Part shown: piece after piece, positions 22,938 to 32,905 of the stretch | Numbering within the stretch: position 1 is the first letter of the stretch | Layout of the letters: each line of letters opens with the position of its first letter | The notes under the pieces: generated by a model | Told to the model about the DNA's origin: nothing | What the model saw: the letters and a program-made list of their open reading frames with translations, nothing else | Database searches by the model: none | Made by a program: the position numbers and the translations under genes | Assembly (NCBI GenBank): GCA_964019135.1 | Contig: OZ025257.1 | Span: 17,449,971 to 17,513,970, forward strand | Direction of reading: 5' to 3' | Source: Arenicola marina | Lineage: Eukaryota > Annelida > Polychaeta > Arenicolidae | Length of the DNA stretch: 64,000 nt

Positions 22938-25900
22938 TCAAGTATAGATGTAATTCTTAACAATAATAAATATCTGATTGACCAGTATCTTGTTTTGTCC
23001 GTTTTCTAACCCTAGCATAGCTGATTTAAAATTTAAATTATCACTTATTACTTGCACATTTCTACCGTCTAGCGCTGTAGATAAGCTGGTCCAAAGTCGC
23101 TGTGCAACATCACATTCCCAGAACATATGTTCCAAAGTTTCATTAACCTTATGACAAATGCAACATTTTTCAGTGTCTACCAATTTACATAGAAACAAAA
23201 ATTTATTGGTAATCATAGCTCTGCATAAAAATTGATATTGAAAGCTTCGCAATTTCTCGTCAACCGTACACTTCAATGGTAGGCAGTACAGAGTTGTTCA
23301 TGAGGTTTCTTCTGAATTAATATTTAAGTTTTCTGCCCATTTTATTTCGTTTGTTTTCGACACTTGTAATTGTTTTACTATCACCTTATACGCCTTATTA
23401 CAAATTTTGTTGTTTATCCGCATAAAATCTAAATATTTACAGCTTACATCCGATGGTTTGGAATGCTCTTGCTGACAATACCGTCTCCATTCTTGGGGTA
23501 CACCGTGAATAAGACTATAGAAGTCAGCAAAGTTTAGTTTAATATTAAACTTATGCGTAAAACTTTGCCATCCTAAAGGTGACCCGTCATCATTTAGTAC
23601 ATCGTTATAATATACAAGTCCCTTATTTATAAATTCCTGCTGTCGGATAACGAGGTTGGGATTTTTCATGAAGTGGGTGTTCCCGAGAAGCATCTTAAAC
23701 GGTGTTTTCGGAGGTAAGATATTTCGAAAATGGATCCATGCTTTTACTACATCAGCCCAGAAAGGGTTAGTTATTTTTTTGCAATCTTTCAAGGATTTAG
23801 TGTCCATTTCCCAAAACAGCGATTTGTTCGTACACACCACGTCCGTGAAGAAATCTTGCCAAGCGCCGTCTGTGGTTATTAACCGACGCATCCATGTAAG
23901 TTTTAGTGATTGGAGGAATGACGGAATATGAGTCAGATTAACACCTCCATCTTCAGCCTCCTGTGCCAAACGGGTGAGCGAGATTTTAGACTTTTTCTTA
24001 CGCCATATAAAAGACCGAATCATACCCTCTAGCTGACTAATATCGGCTTTACTAGGGGAGGGGAGGACTGACAGCACGTGGACCAGTTTAGGCAAAGCCA
24101 GGGTCTTAGCAACAGCCAAGACATAGATCAGGACATATTTTATCTCTGACTTTTGGCTTTCTTCCCAACCACACGGCCTTCGTTTTGCCCACATTCATCT
24201 TCAAACCCGAACATTTATAAAACGAATCAAGGATCCCTAGCGCAGCACGTAGAGATGATTCACTGCCGTCCAACAATAAGAAAGCGTCATCGGCATATTG
24301 CCCTAACTTATATACTTTCTCTCGAATTTGGATACCTTTCACGTCAGGGCAGTTTTTGATGGCCATGGCTAGAGGTTCCACCGCAAGAATAAACAAGTAT
24401 GGGGACAGGGGGTCACCCTGTCTGCAACCTCTTTCCAGCCTAAAGAATTCAGAAAATATACCATTGTTTATGACGCAGCTGTTCGAGTCTTCGTACAACA
24501 ACATATGGTGTCTTATAAACTCATCCCCAAAACCATAGGCCTGTAGAAGCTGTGTAGTATAATCCCAGCTTAAAGAGTCAAACGCCTTTTCGAAGTCAAC
24601 GAATAATAATAGCCCTGTTTTGTTCTCTTAAATAGTGCATTAAATCGTATACAATTCTAGTATTTTCTCCTATGAAGCGATTCTTTAAAAAACCTTTCTG
24701 GTCCGAACTGATGATCGTTGGTAAAATATTTTTCATCCTTAGTGCAAACACACCAGCTAGAACTTTGTAATCTGCATTAAGTAAAGTAATAGGCCTCCAA
24801 TGTTTCAGATATTGTCTAGGTTTTTCTGGTTTAGGTAAACAGGTAATGATACCTTGTCTTTGTGTTATAGATAGAGTACCCTGCTGACATGCATGTCTTA
24901 GACTGTTCATCAGATGTATTCCAATGTCCTTCCAAAAGAACTTATAAACGTCTATTGGGAGTCCGTCGCTCCCTGGACACTTGTCGTTTTTCATATCCTA
25001 TGTAACTTGTTTGACTTCTTCCAAAGTAATTTCTCCATCACATATAGCCTTTTGCTGTTCTGAGAGCTGCTTTATATGCTTGGAATTTAAAAACTGGTTC
25101 ATGTCGCCTTTCGAAGACATATAGTCACATTTTGAATATAATTGCTGTAACACTTATAAAAAGTCATTTGCTCGACCAAGATGTCATTTGGGTCCATCAA
25201 CTCTTTGCCATTAACATCTAGCTTAGTGATTAATTTATTTATATACTTTCTTTTCTCAAGGCTGCAAAAATATCTGCTGGGCTTCTCTTCTTCCTCATAA
25301 TATTTGGCCCGGGCTCGTAACATTGTGGCCTTTATCTTGGGGGAGCGTAGCTTTTCTAGTTCAAAACCTAACTCATCGCGCTTGGCTACCAAATCAGCGC
25401 TCTCTGCTGCATTTAGATCTATTCTCATATCTAGCTTTTCTATATCTTGCTCTATCCCCCAAATCTGCTTGTCTGGTGTCTTTTTCTTAAACGAACTATA
25501 ACTGATAGTTTTACCGCGAATTTCCATTTTCAGCATTTCAAAAAAGAGTTGGTCGTTAATGACTTTCACACCTGGTGTCGCCCTATAGTGTTTCTCTACG
25601 TTTGCAATACAGTCTTTAATTAGCCTAACGTATTCCTTATCGTAAAACAGAGAAGTGTTTAATTTCCAGAATCCCTTCCCTTATTCAGCTGTTAGAATGT
25701 CTATATCAATAGTAGTAAGACAATGGTCCGTTCTATACCCAGGCCGTATTGTGGCACTTTGTGTAACGGCATGCAGATCTGGAGAAGAGAGGTAAAAATC
25801 CAGCCTAGCTCGCTGCGTTTTGCACTGTTGATTGACCCAGGTGAAACTTTTAGTATCTGGGTGTATAACCCTCCAGGTATCTATGAGTTCTAAGGACTCT

Positions 25901-26333
25901 ATCATATTAAGTACCCGGCTCCTAGCCTTTATATTATTTTCTCTTTTATAACCGTGTGTGTCTAGTTCCTGTTTTAATACTAAATTACAGTCTCCGCAAA
26001 GCAGCATGCTAGCGTTGCCCATACTGTCTACTTTTTGCTGTAAGTTTTCAAAGAACTCTGGGGTGTCCTTATTTGGACCTCATACTGTACGCGTTTCGTT
26101 ATAATGATCGCAACGCCCCTAGACTGTGAACAGGAAGAGTTACAAAAACACTCACATCCCCACTCGTCTCTTAAATCTGCCTGAGTTTTTGTATCAAGTT
26201 GAACATCTTGGAGACAATAGACCGATAGTTTTTGCCCCTGTAGCCATTCGCTCACATCTCTCCGTTTTGACGTTGAAGCAATACCTCGTACATTCATACA
26301 TCCACATTTTATACCAGTACTCATCGGGGCCAT
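22938..26333 (-). pseudogene. LINE ORF2 (endonuclease-reverse transcriptase), broken
   Basis: Starting at 26,333, an APE-type endonuclease runs over GCMNVRGIAS, YCLQDVQLD, GVAIII, CGDCNLVL (family GDFN, so Phe is Cys here) and YRTDHCLT (SDH region). The reverse transcriptase follows: CPGSDGLPIDVYKFFWKD (about 24,985-24,930), KHWRPITLLNADYKVLA, motif A FVDFEKAFDS (about 24,600-24,570), GCRQGDPLSPYLFILAVE and catalytic YADD (about 24,300). The thumb/C-terminal part is 23,298-24,194. A Cys/His cluster CCICHK..ETLEHMFWEC (about 23,160-23,100) resembles zf-RVT ends. Lesions include a frameshift near 26,025, one near 25,100-25,150, a TAG just before MKNDKCPGSDG and a frameshift just before motif A. 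Catalytic aspartates are still present. It would have nicked target DNA and copied the element's RNA. Confidence 0.92.
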
Positions 26334-26764
26334 TGATCAGTGCCGATACAATTGTGAACCTTTCTATATATGTATTACAAAAAAAAAATATATATATATA
26401 ACAAATTAATCACACACACACAAAAAAACAAAAAAACAACGAACACGCTTATATAGCTCTTATACCAGGCACTGAGTTACAAGACGGCGAGGTGCACCAC
26501 CAGCCAAGGGATCGATCGAAAGACCAAGAGCACATAAACATATTATAATATTGAGTCCAAAATGTTTGACAGGCATGAGCAACACTTTCACTACCCCGTG
26601 GCAGCAGCTCTGCGCTATACACGTACTCTCCATACCGTACCTGAAATCTGCATCAATCTCCAAACATAGTTATTCCTTGTGTACGGTCGAGATCTTTTAT
26701 AGATCCCCCCAGAGCTGACACTGACCACCCACAACATTCAGGGGCCGTCTCATACGTGATATTA

Positions 26765-27550
26765 TCAAAAGTCTTTCAGCCATATTTCGGGGAGAGTGGA
26801 GGCTGTTTCCACGTTGTAGGTTTTGCCATCTATGATCAGTCTGTATTTTACCACGGAAGCCCTCTTGTCATCCTTTCTGGCTGCCTTCATGATTGTCACC
26901 ATGCCGTCGTTCCTCTTGCATAGGCTTAGGTACCTTTTCACTAATAAACAGCTTAGTGCCCCGCAATGCTTGCTTCTTTTTCCAAACCTCTTGTCTTTCC
27001 GGGAAAAACGCAAACCTGGCGATAATAGGCCTTGGCTTCTCTTGGGCCATGCCTGGTTGCGGTTTCGCTCCGAGACGGTGGAACCTTTACAGTCGGATAG
27101 AGTCCGGGTTATCCATTTTCAGCTTATTCGTCAACATATCCAGGGTAGCATTGTGGCAGGTTTCTTGGTCCCCAAACTCCGGCACCCCGTGAAAAATTAA
27201 ATTTTCACGCCTGCCATATAACTCCAAGGCCACAACGCTGGCTTTAAGTGACTCCAGTATCTTGTTTCTCTAGGACTCTAACCCGTTCCTTCAACTTCGC
27301 GTTTTCCTCTTCCAAATCGTCAACCTTCTTATTATGGTACTCCGACGCTTCCTTCAGGCTAATCATTTCTGACTTCAAGAAGTTTATCGCTTCTTTAATT
27401 TCTGGTAAACAGTCCACTCTCGCCAAGATGTTGTCAATTGCCTCACTTGAATCTTTGGACATGTTTCCGTTGTCTCTCTCTTCTAGTGCTGCCAGATCCT
27501 GGTAGCACTCGGTAATTCGTCTTTGCTTCGTATCCTTTGGACTTTGAAGG
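26765..27550 (-). pseudogene. LINE ORF1 (coiled coil plus RNA-binding-like domain), frameshifted
   Basis: The minus strand from about 27,490 encodes a heptad-rich stretch (IDNILARVDCLPEIKEAINF, then SEMISLKEASEYHN and LEEENAKLKERVRVLEKQ), typical of the trimerising coiled coil of L1-type ORF1 proteins. Downstream, about 27,045-26,770, PRPIIARFAFFPERQEVW is followed by ALRGTKLFISEKVP, and in a shifted frame KYRLIIDGKTYNVET. This resembles the L1 ORF1 C-terminal region (rPIIvrF...). At least one frameshift lies between the two parts of the C-terminal domain, near 26,910, and the region between coiled coil and C-terminal domain is also out of frame. The expected role is an RNA-binding chaperone in retrotransposition. 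Confidence 0.8.
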
Positions 27551-27561
27551 GCCACCGGCCG
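27551..27561. repeat. 11-bp target site duplication, LINE 5' side
   Basis: GCCACCGGCCG, pairing with 22,571-22,581. The sequence after it (GTTGATGTCCAAATATTTACA) continues the block interrupted at 22,581. Confidence 0.9.
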
Positions 27562-27924
27562 GTTGATGTCCAAATATTTACACCGATCTGGAGTGATCGG
27601 ACGACAAGTATGGGCTCCGATCTCCGCCAGCAATTCATGAATGCAAGTACCAATCAAAAAGGCATCTTGCCAGAGAATAGTACCTTATATTTATTGTGGT
27701 AATAGTATCTTTCCTGGCTTAAGTTGATTTTTAATCAAAATAAACACAAAATAGCCCAGTAGTGCCACTTCTCTGTTTATGCTGAAAACGTATCATATTT
27801 TGGATCAAATTGTGCATCATTTAAAATTTAAACTGGTGTGCTTAACTTACTATTAAACGAAGTATAAACATGTATGCAGTTTGCTTCAGTTATATCTTAT
27901 CTTACTTGCTTCATAACTCATTAA

Positions 27925-28218
27925 AGAAGTTCGCAGTTAACAAGTTAAAACTTGTGGAATTACTTTTTATCACTTTGGATGGTAGGCGATTAATTGATAA
28001 GGCAAAAACACTACACAATGCACGCTTACCCCCACCCACTCCTGGCCTCCTGTGGGTTGCACTTCATGGCTCGATCGCGCGCCGGGTACCAGCGCGTACA
28101 TATGAGCAGCCATGTATTAGGGCTAAGCGTTAACATGTCTCCTTGCTTTTTGGTTTAACTTTCGCATACAAAGTTTCAAGTAAAATGTCTAGCGCTTACA
28201 AGCCTTCCCAGACCTGGT
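27925..28218. repeat. Interspersed repeat R1, left part, interrupted by the foldback element
   Basis: R1 runs up to 28,218 and resumes at 31,561. Removing 28,219-31,560 restores the order seen at 5.0-5.5 and 15.7-16.2 kb (…CTTCCCA..CCTGGTGCGCCAG…). Confidence 0.75.
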
Positions 28219-28239
28219 AATCCCGGGATATACCGTTTA

Positions 28240-28520
28240 TGCGTTTTTCCTTTTGCCTCCGGGCTATGGCTCCGGGCTATGGCTCCGGACTATGGCTTTG
28301 GGCTCATTTTCCGGGCTATGGCTGTCGATGCCGGGTTCAGTGCCGGGCTATGGCTCTCGGTGCCGGGCTATGGCTCTCGGTTCCGGGCTATGGCTCTCGG
28401 TGCCGGGCTATGGCTCTCGGTGCCGGGCTATGGCTCTCGGTGCCATCTTATGGCTCTGGGCTATGGCTTTGGGCGTCGGGCTATGGCTCTGTGCGCGAGC
28501 TATGGCTCAGTGCGCTGCGC
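28240..28520 (+). repeat. Foldback left arm: GGGCTATGGCTC tandem repeats
   Basis: The 12-13-bp units CCGGGCTATGGCT give way to a strict 20-bp unit TGCCGGGCTATGGCTCTCGG, repeated in register from 28,341 to about 28,460. The reverse complement of this array forms the right arm at about 28,845-29,150. The open frames through it are repeat artefacts. Confidence 0.92.
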
Positions 28521-28835
28521 TGAAATTGAGATCGCGAGAGTGAGATCGCGAGGGTGAAATCGCGAGAGCGAGATCGCACGAACGCGAGGGGAGATCGCAA
28601 GAAGGCGAGGGCGAGATCGCAAGAACGCGAGAGCGAGATCGCAAAAACGCAATTGCGAGGTCGCGATGGCGCGATTGCGAGATCGCGATCGCGTTATTGC
28701 GAGAGTAAAACCGCGAGATCACGAGAAGGCGAAGGCGAGATCTCGAGTTTTCGCCTGCGCGATCTAGCCCTCGCGTTTTACCGATCTCGCATTCTGGCCC
28801 TCGCGTTATCGCCCTCGCGTTCTCGATTTCAGTGC
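28520..28835. repeat. Foldback centre: GCGAGATCGC short repeats, self-complementary
   Basis: Repetition of GCGAGAGCGAGATCGC-like 8-16-bp phrases, switching to the complementary strand (TCTCGCGTTTTCG...) after about 28,745. The centre is thus itself an inverted repeat and would extend the hairpin stem towards its loop. Confidence 0.85.
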
Positions 28836-28844
28836 GGTGCACAG

Positions 28845-29155
28845 CGCCATAGTCCAGCGCACGGAGCCATAGCCCACGCGCGGAGCCATAACCCGACGCC
28901 CAGAGCAATAGCTCGGAGCCGGCACCGAAAGTCGTAGACCGGAGCCATAGCCCGGCACTGAGAGCCATAGCCGGGAAACCAGAGCCATAGCCTGACACCC
29001 GGAGCCATAGCTCGGACCATAGCCCAGCATCGAGAGTTATATCCCGATGCCCAAAGCCATAGCCCAGCATCGAGAGTCATATTCCGATGCCCAAAGCAAT
29101 AGCCCGGAGCCATAGCCCGGTTACGAGAGCCATAGCCCGGAAGCTGAGCCAGGAG
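28845..29155 (-). repeat. Foldback right arm: reverse complement of the left arm
   Basis: Units such as GGAGCCATAGCCCGGCACC are the reverse complement of the left-arm units but less regular. A lone unit of the same orientation stands at about 31,165-31,215 near the element's right end. Confidence 0.9.
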
Positions 29156-29184
29156 CCATTCATAAAAATGGCCTGACGTCACAA

Positions 29185-31300
29185 TTTTGGCGCGCATGCG
29201 TTGTAGGTGAAAATACGGAGCCTCGTTATCGCGCAGGTGAAAACATTGCCACGTGGTTATAAATCTGCATACAAATCTCGTGTTTTGGTGTCTTTTGTAC
29301 TAGTTTTGTTCCGTGGGTTTGCGTCTGTTGTTCTTTCATTGTGTTATGCCCTAGAACTATTTGGGAACCCTACCTGGTGTAGTTAGTGTCAGGTATCCAG
29401 AAAACTAAAAGTAGTAGAAGTGGGTGACCGTCTTCTTGGGATGAAGCCTGTTGTTATGAGTAGACCCATGCAAAAACTTAATGCAGAAACAAATTTATGT
29501 AGGTCAGAATACATATTGAAAAATCATACTTTCCATTAATCCAGTGGATATCCCCATCCCTCATTTGTTGCTGCCAAGTTCTTACCTCCTGCTTGCTGAC
29601 ACATAATTGGAAACGTACCTAATTAAGTGGTATAATTAATTAATAAGGCCCAAAACAAATGCATACAATGAATTCGGGGAAAGACATTTTCTCTTGCCCT
29701 CAATTTGTGGATAAAAAATATTCTTTTGGAACTTGACAGAAAATTCTCTCCTTAACAAAATGGGGGGTGGAACAGGGTGGTTCGGTTCTCTGATCTCTTT
29801 TTGGGGGTTGGCATATTCTCTGATCTCTGATTTTTTGGTTGGCATGTTCTCTGATCTTAGGCAGTATCTTTGATCTCAGAGTTTTCTCTGATCTCTGATT
29901 TTTCATTTTTCCCAAGGTCTGATCTGAGATCTCTGATGTTTGTGGGCCCATGTACTATGATCTTAGATTGTTTTCCACCCCCACCCCTCCCCCCCCCACC
30001 CCAAAAATAACCTTGCATTGAACTTGACAGAATTGCTTGAATTATAATTTGTCCTTACATTTATTGAAGATGTTGCCTTGAACTTGACGGAAAAAATTAC
30101 TTTCCCTCAATCCTATAACCGTGTGGTGAAAAATAATTCATATTTATTTATTTATTTGATGGTGGGGGGGGGGGGGGGGTAGGGGCTTTTATTTGCGTCA
30201 TGGTAATAGAATGACAATTTTTGTGCGCATGCAGACTAAGCGCACTGAGCCTCGTTATCGCACCCTTGAAAACTTTCCCGCGATTACGTAAGCATAGCGT
30301 CTTTCTCAGTGTTTTCTGTCGTATTTGTCCGTGGTTTCGCGCCCGTTTTCATTTATTTAACGATGTCCTACGATTTTTTGGAATGCCTGCCTTGTGAGGC
30401 TAGTGCCAGGGGGGTGGCTAAAAAGGGTTATATAATGCTCTATAGATCAACACATGTTTTACCCCTAGCTAACAATAATGCTTGCCATATATTTGGCAAA
30501 AAAATAATTAAACCATTGACCGGATAGAAAAAACTTCCCTTCATTTTTCATTTCTTGGGGTAGGGGTGGGGAGGGGGTTTGCTAAACAAAAAAAGGTTAC
30601 ATTAATCTTGCTCCCATATTAGATAAAGACAAATTCTTGCTCTCATATTACCCAATAAAAATAATATTGCTCCCATTGCAGCACAAATATTTGTGGCCCA
30701 AGCTAGAAATGATAGCCAAGAAATAGTCCTGCCCCAACCCCCAGCGTGGATACAGAAATTAGCAAAAGGGGACCGGGGGGGAGTCCAATAAAAGGTTGCG
30801 ACCGAGGGGGAGGGGGTGCACTACAAAAGAGGGGGGTCCACACCTCAGATGGCATAACTTTTGCATTGAAAAACAGCATTCCTCCTCAAAAAGGGAGGGA
30901 AGGTCTCCCCCCCCCCTGGATCCGCCCATGCCCCCCCCCCCCACCCCCTTGTTTCGTCTTGCATATTGTGGTTGGAGCAACCCCAGACCTTGCACTGCTT
31001 CGGCATGATTTTAATTGTACAGGCAGAGCTGTATATATAGGGAAAGTACGGCGTACGATATGGGGAGAATCAGAGCGGAACGCATGCAAATGGCTGGGCC
31101 ATGTGCGTTTGTTTTCACCTGCGCTCTGTGCGCCGCCTGGCGAGTATAGTGCGCATGACTGGAAGTCCATTTCTATGAATAGCCCGGTGCCTGAGGCTGG
31201 AGCCATAGTTCGGAGCTCGAAACAGATTCCCTCTAGTGTTATTCATTTTCGCGAAAAGAGTAACACGGTTTCGCGCGAGTGTTACCTATTTCCGTTTTGT
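29185..31300. other. Interior of the foldback element, no gene recognised
   Basis: Two related stretches start near the phrase GCCTCGTTATCGC (29,220 and 30,247) and run to a short ATG frame (MSYDFLECLPCEAS in the second; a decayed version in the first). There are repeats of TTGAACTTGACAGAA (about 29,735, 30,020 and 30,075) and long G or C runs (30,165-30,178; 30,909-30,950). The 245-codon frame at 30,746-31,483 crosses homopolymers and repeats and has no motif I recognise. Confidence 0.5.
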
Positions 31301-31400
31301 ACTTTACAAAAGGGTAAAAGATATCGCGCAAGTGTTACCTATTTTCGTTTTGCTCCTTTCAGAAAAGGCGAACGGTTTCTGATGACTTTTACCTTTTTTG
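31225..31400 (+). repeat. Two ~67-bp direct repeats near the element's right end
   Basis: TCGCGCGAGTGTTACCTATT at about 31,271 recurs as TCGCGCAAGTGTTACCTATT at about 31,325, each followed by a TCCGTTTTG- or TTCGTTTTG-type run. Possibly a subterminal binding-site repeat of the element (inference). Confidence 0.5.
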
Positions 31401-31560
31401 CTTTTTTATTTTTCAAAACGGTAATGGGAAAAGGAATTGCCGAAACCTTTTTCTGCTTGACCTTTTGTGAAACAAGAAATTGAAAAAGGGAAAATTCTGC
31501 TTTTATAATGTTCAGAAGCAAAGGAAAAACGAAATAACGGTATATCCCGGGATTCCTGGT

Positions 31561-32500
31561 GCGCCAGCCGCCTTCTTTAAACCATATCATTCAGTATATA
31601 TCAATATGTCGCGACCCAGAAACGGCGTGCACAGATAGGCAACTAGGCAGCGAGGCGGGCCATTTAAACCGATAACCGTCTTTTGTGTGCGATGTCATGT
31701 TTCATTGTTCTGCACCAGGTAACTATGGCAACGATTGTTTATTGAAGGTGCCGCAGGGCGGTTTGGATCAGATTACAAAAGTTCAGCGGGAAGTGGCCGT
31801 ATCTACCGGCAGTTGTGAGTACAGGTGGGTCTATTCAAGCACGTGCAGCGTTCACTAAATGGGTCCACCCTAAAACACTGCCTTTGCCACTGTGATTGTT
31901 CAACTAATCGTGATTGTAGTAGGCACTGCCAGTCAACAAGGAACACAATATCATTGACATTGGGGCTTTACAATGACCATCACGCCTTTCCCTAAGCTCG
32001 CGCAATTGTTGATTGATGCATAGTTGCGACGCTTGTCTGCAGAACGTAGGGACGGAAATGTCGGTTGAGATTATCCCAAATAAGTCCACAGATCTGCACT
32101 GTATCCTATGGTGATATTGTATGAGAGATTCGCGGTAGCACTAACCGAGTAAGAAAAGACAATGACATTAACTAGATGAATTACTAGTGCGTTTGAATCC
32201 TTCGTCAATAGCAAAAGATATTTTAGCAGGCATATCATCATTTCAAGTATCGCCTTTCACATGAAGCGTTTTCACTGGTCATAAATTCAAACTCCCGACG
32301 CTATGTTCTCTATGGTTGATCGATAATTAAAATTACTCATGCAGTATTTTACTCTCTGAATAAATAGTATTAGGTTACTTCGTACGAATGATACGGAGAA
32401 GCCTGAATTCGTTAACGATAGACATCTATATTGGCATTTATCTTTAGTTTAACTGGTAAGAAGAAAAAATAATAAAAATCCTATAACGTAATTGAAAAAT
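31561..32500. repeat. R1 right part and remainder of MT block C
   Basis: It continues the block interrupted at 28,218. It includes the frameshifted homologue of the 16.2-16.5-kb exon-like frame at about 31,815-32,080. Non-coding otherwise. Confidence 0.6.
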
Positions 32501-32905
32501 TATATTTTGCAATAAAACTGACCTGTTTGGGGGGTTCACATTCGCAAGTCATATGCCAGTCAAAGTATTTAGGTGCAAATTGGAGCTTGCTATTGCTACA
32601 AAAATAAGTTGGATCTGTCAAAGGTTTTACAAAGTACGACGTTTCCATTACATTACGTTTCGAAACCTATGCAGCTGATTAGGTATTAGCTCGTATATGT
32701 TAGGCAGCTGAAAGCCACGATTTCCTGATCGTCGATTTATTATTTAGTATTAACTACACCTAGCAGTATGATTGCTACATTGTTACAACAAACATCATTA
32801 TCGGCGAACTAATCAAGAAACATCAATCTATGCGTTAGAGATTTGTGTCAAAACGAACTATTGTCGCGGTGTTAAGTCGCCCCGTGAGTGTCGATTAACT
32901 GTCAA

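Larger units (their letters stand above)
22582..27550 (-). mobile_element. L1/Tx1-type LINE, ~5.0 kb, inactive, nested in MT block C
   Basis: A minus-strand non-LTR retrotransposon. It ends in a 28-base A tail (T run 22,582-22,609 on the plus strand), is flanked by an 11-bp duplication and has an empty site in the paralogue. Reading from 27,550: an ORF1 with coiled coil and L1-like C-terminal domain, a simple-repeat spacer (26,378-26,440), then ORF2 with endonuclease, reverse transcriptase and a cysteine/histidine zinc-finger-like end. The A tail, the two-ORF layout and the PGSDGLP..VYK block point to the L1/Tx1 group. The insertion is probably close to full length at the 5' side. Frameshifts and a stop make it non-autonomous. 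Confidence 0.93.
28219..31554. mobile_element. 3.3-kb inverted-repeat DNA element with internal foldback
   Basis: The left end begins AATCCCGGGATATACCGTT. The right end is its reverse complement, and similarity continues imperfectly for about 40 bp (…CGTTTTTCCTTT…). Both sides carry CCTGGT (28,213-28,218 and 31,555-31,560), a 6-bp target duplication. The uninterrupted R1 copies show the empty site. The interior holds a large hairpin-forming array (28,240-29,155), two related ~200-bp stretches (about 29,185-29,400 and 30,220-30,420), G/C homopolymers and no transposase that I can recognise, so it is probably non-autonomous. Six-bp duplications occur in several superfamilies (for example Polinton and Dada), so I do not assign one. 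Confidence 0.88.

Noticed and set aside
28239-29197. Repetitive open frames (GYGSGLWL-type) of 90-190 codons on both strands
   Set aside because: They are translations of the foldback arrays; frames are open in several phases and on both strands, with no start or domain logic.
30746-31483. 245-codon plus-strand frame
   Set aside because: Lies inside the foldback element, crosses long C and G runs and a tandem repeat, and has no recognisable motif.
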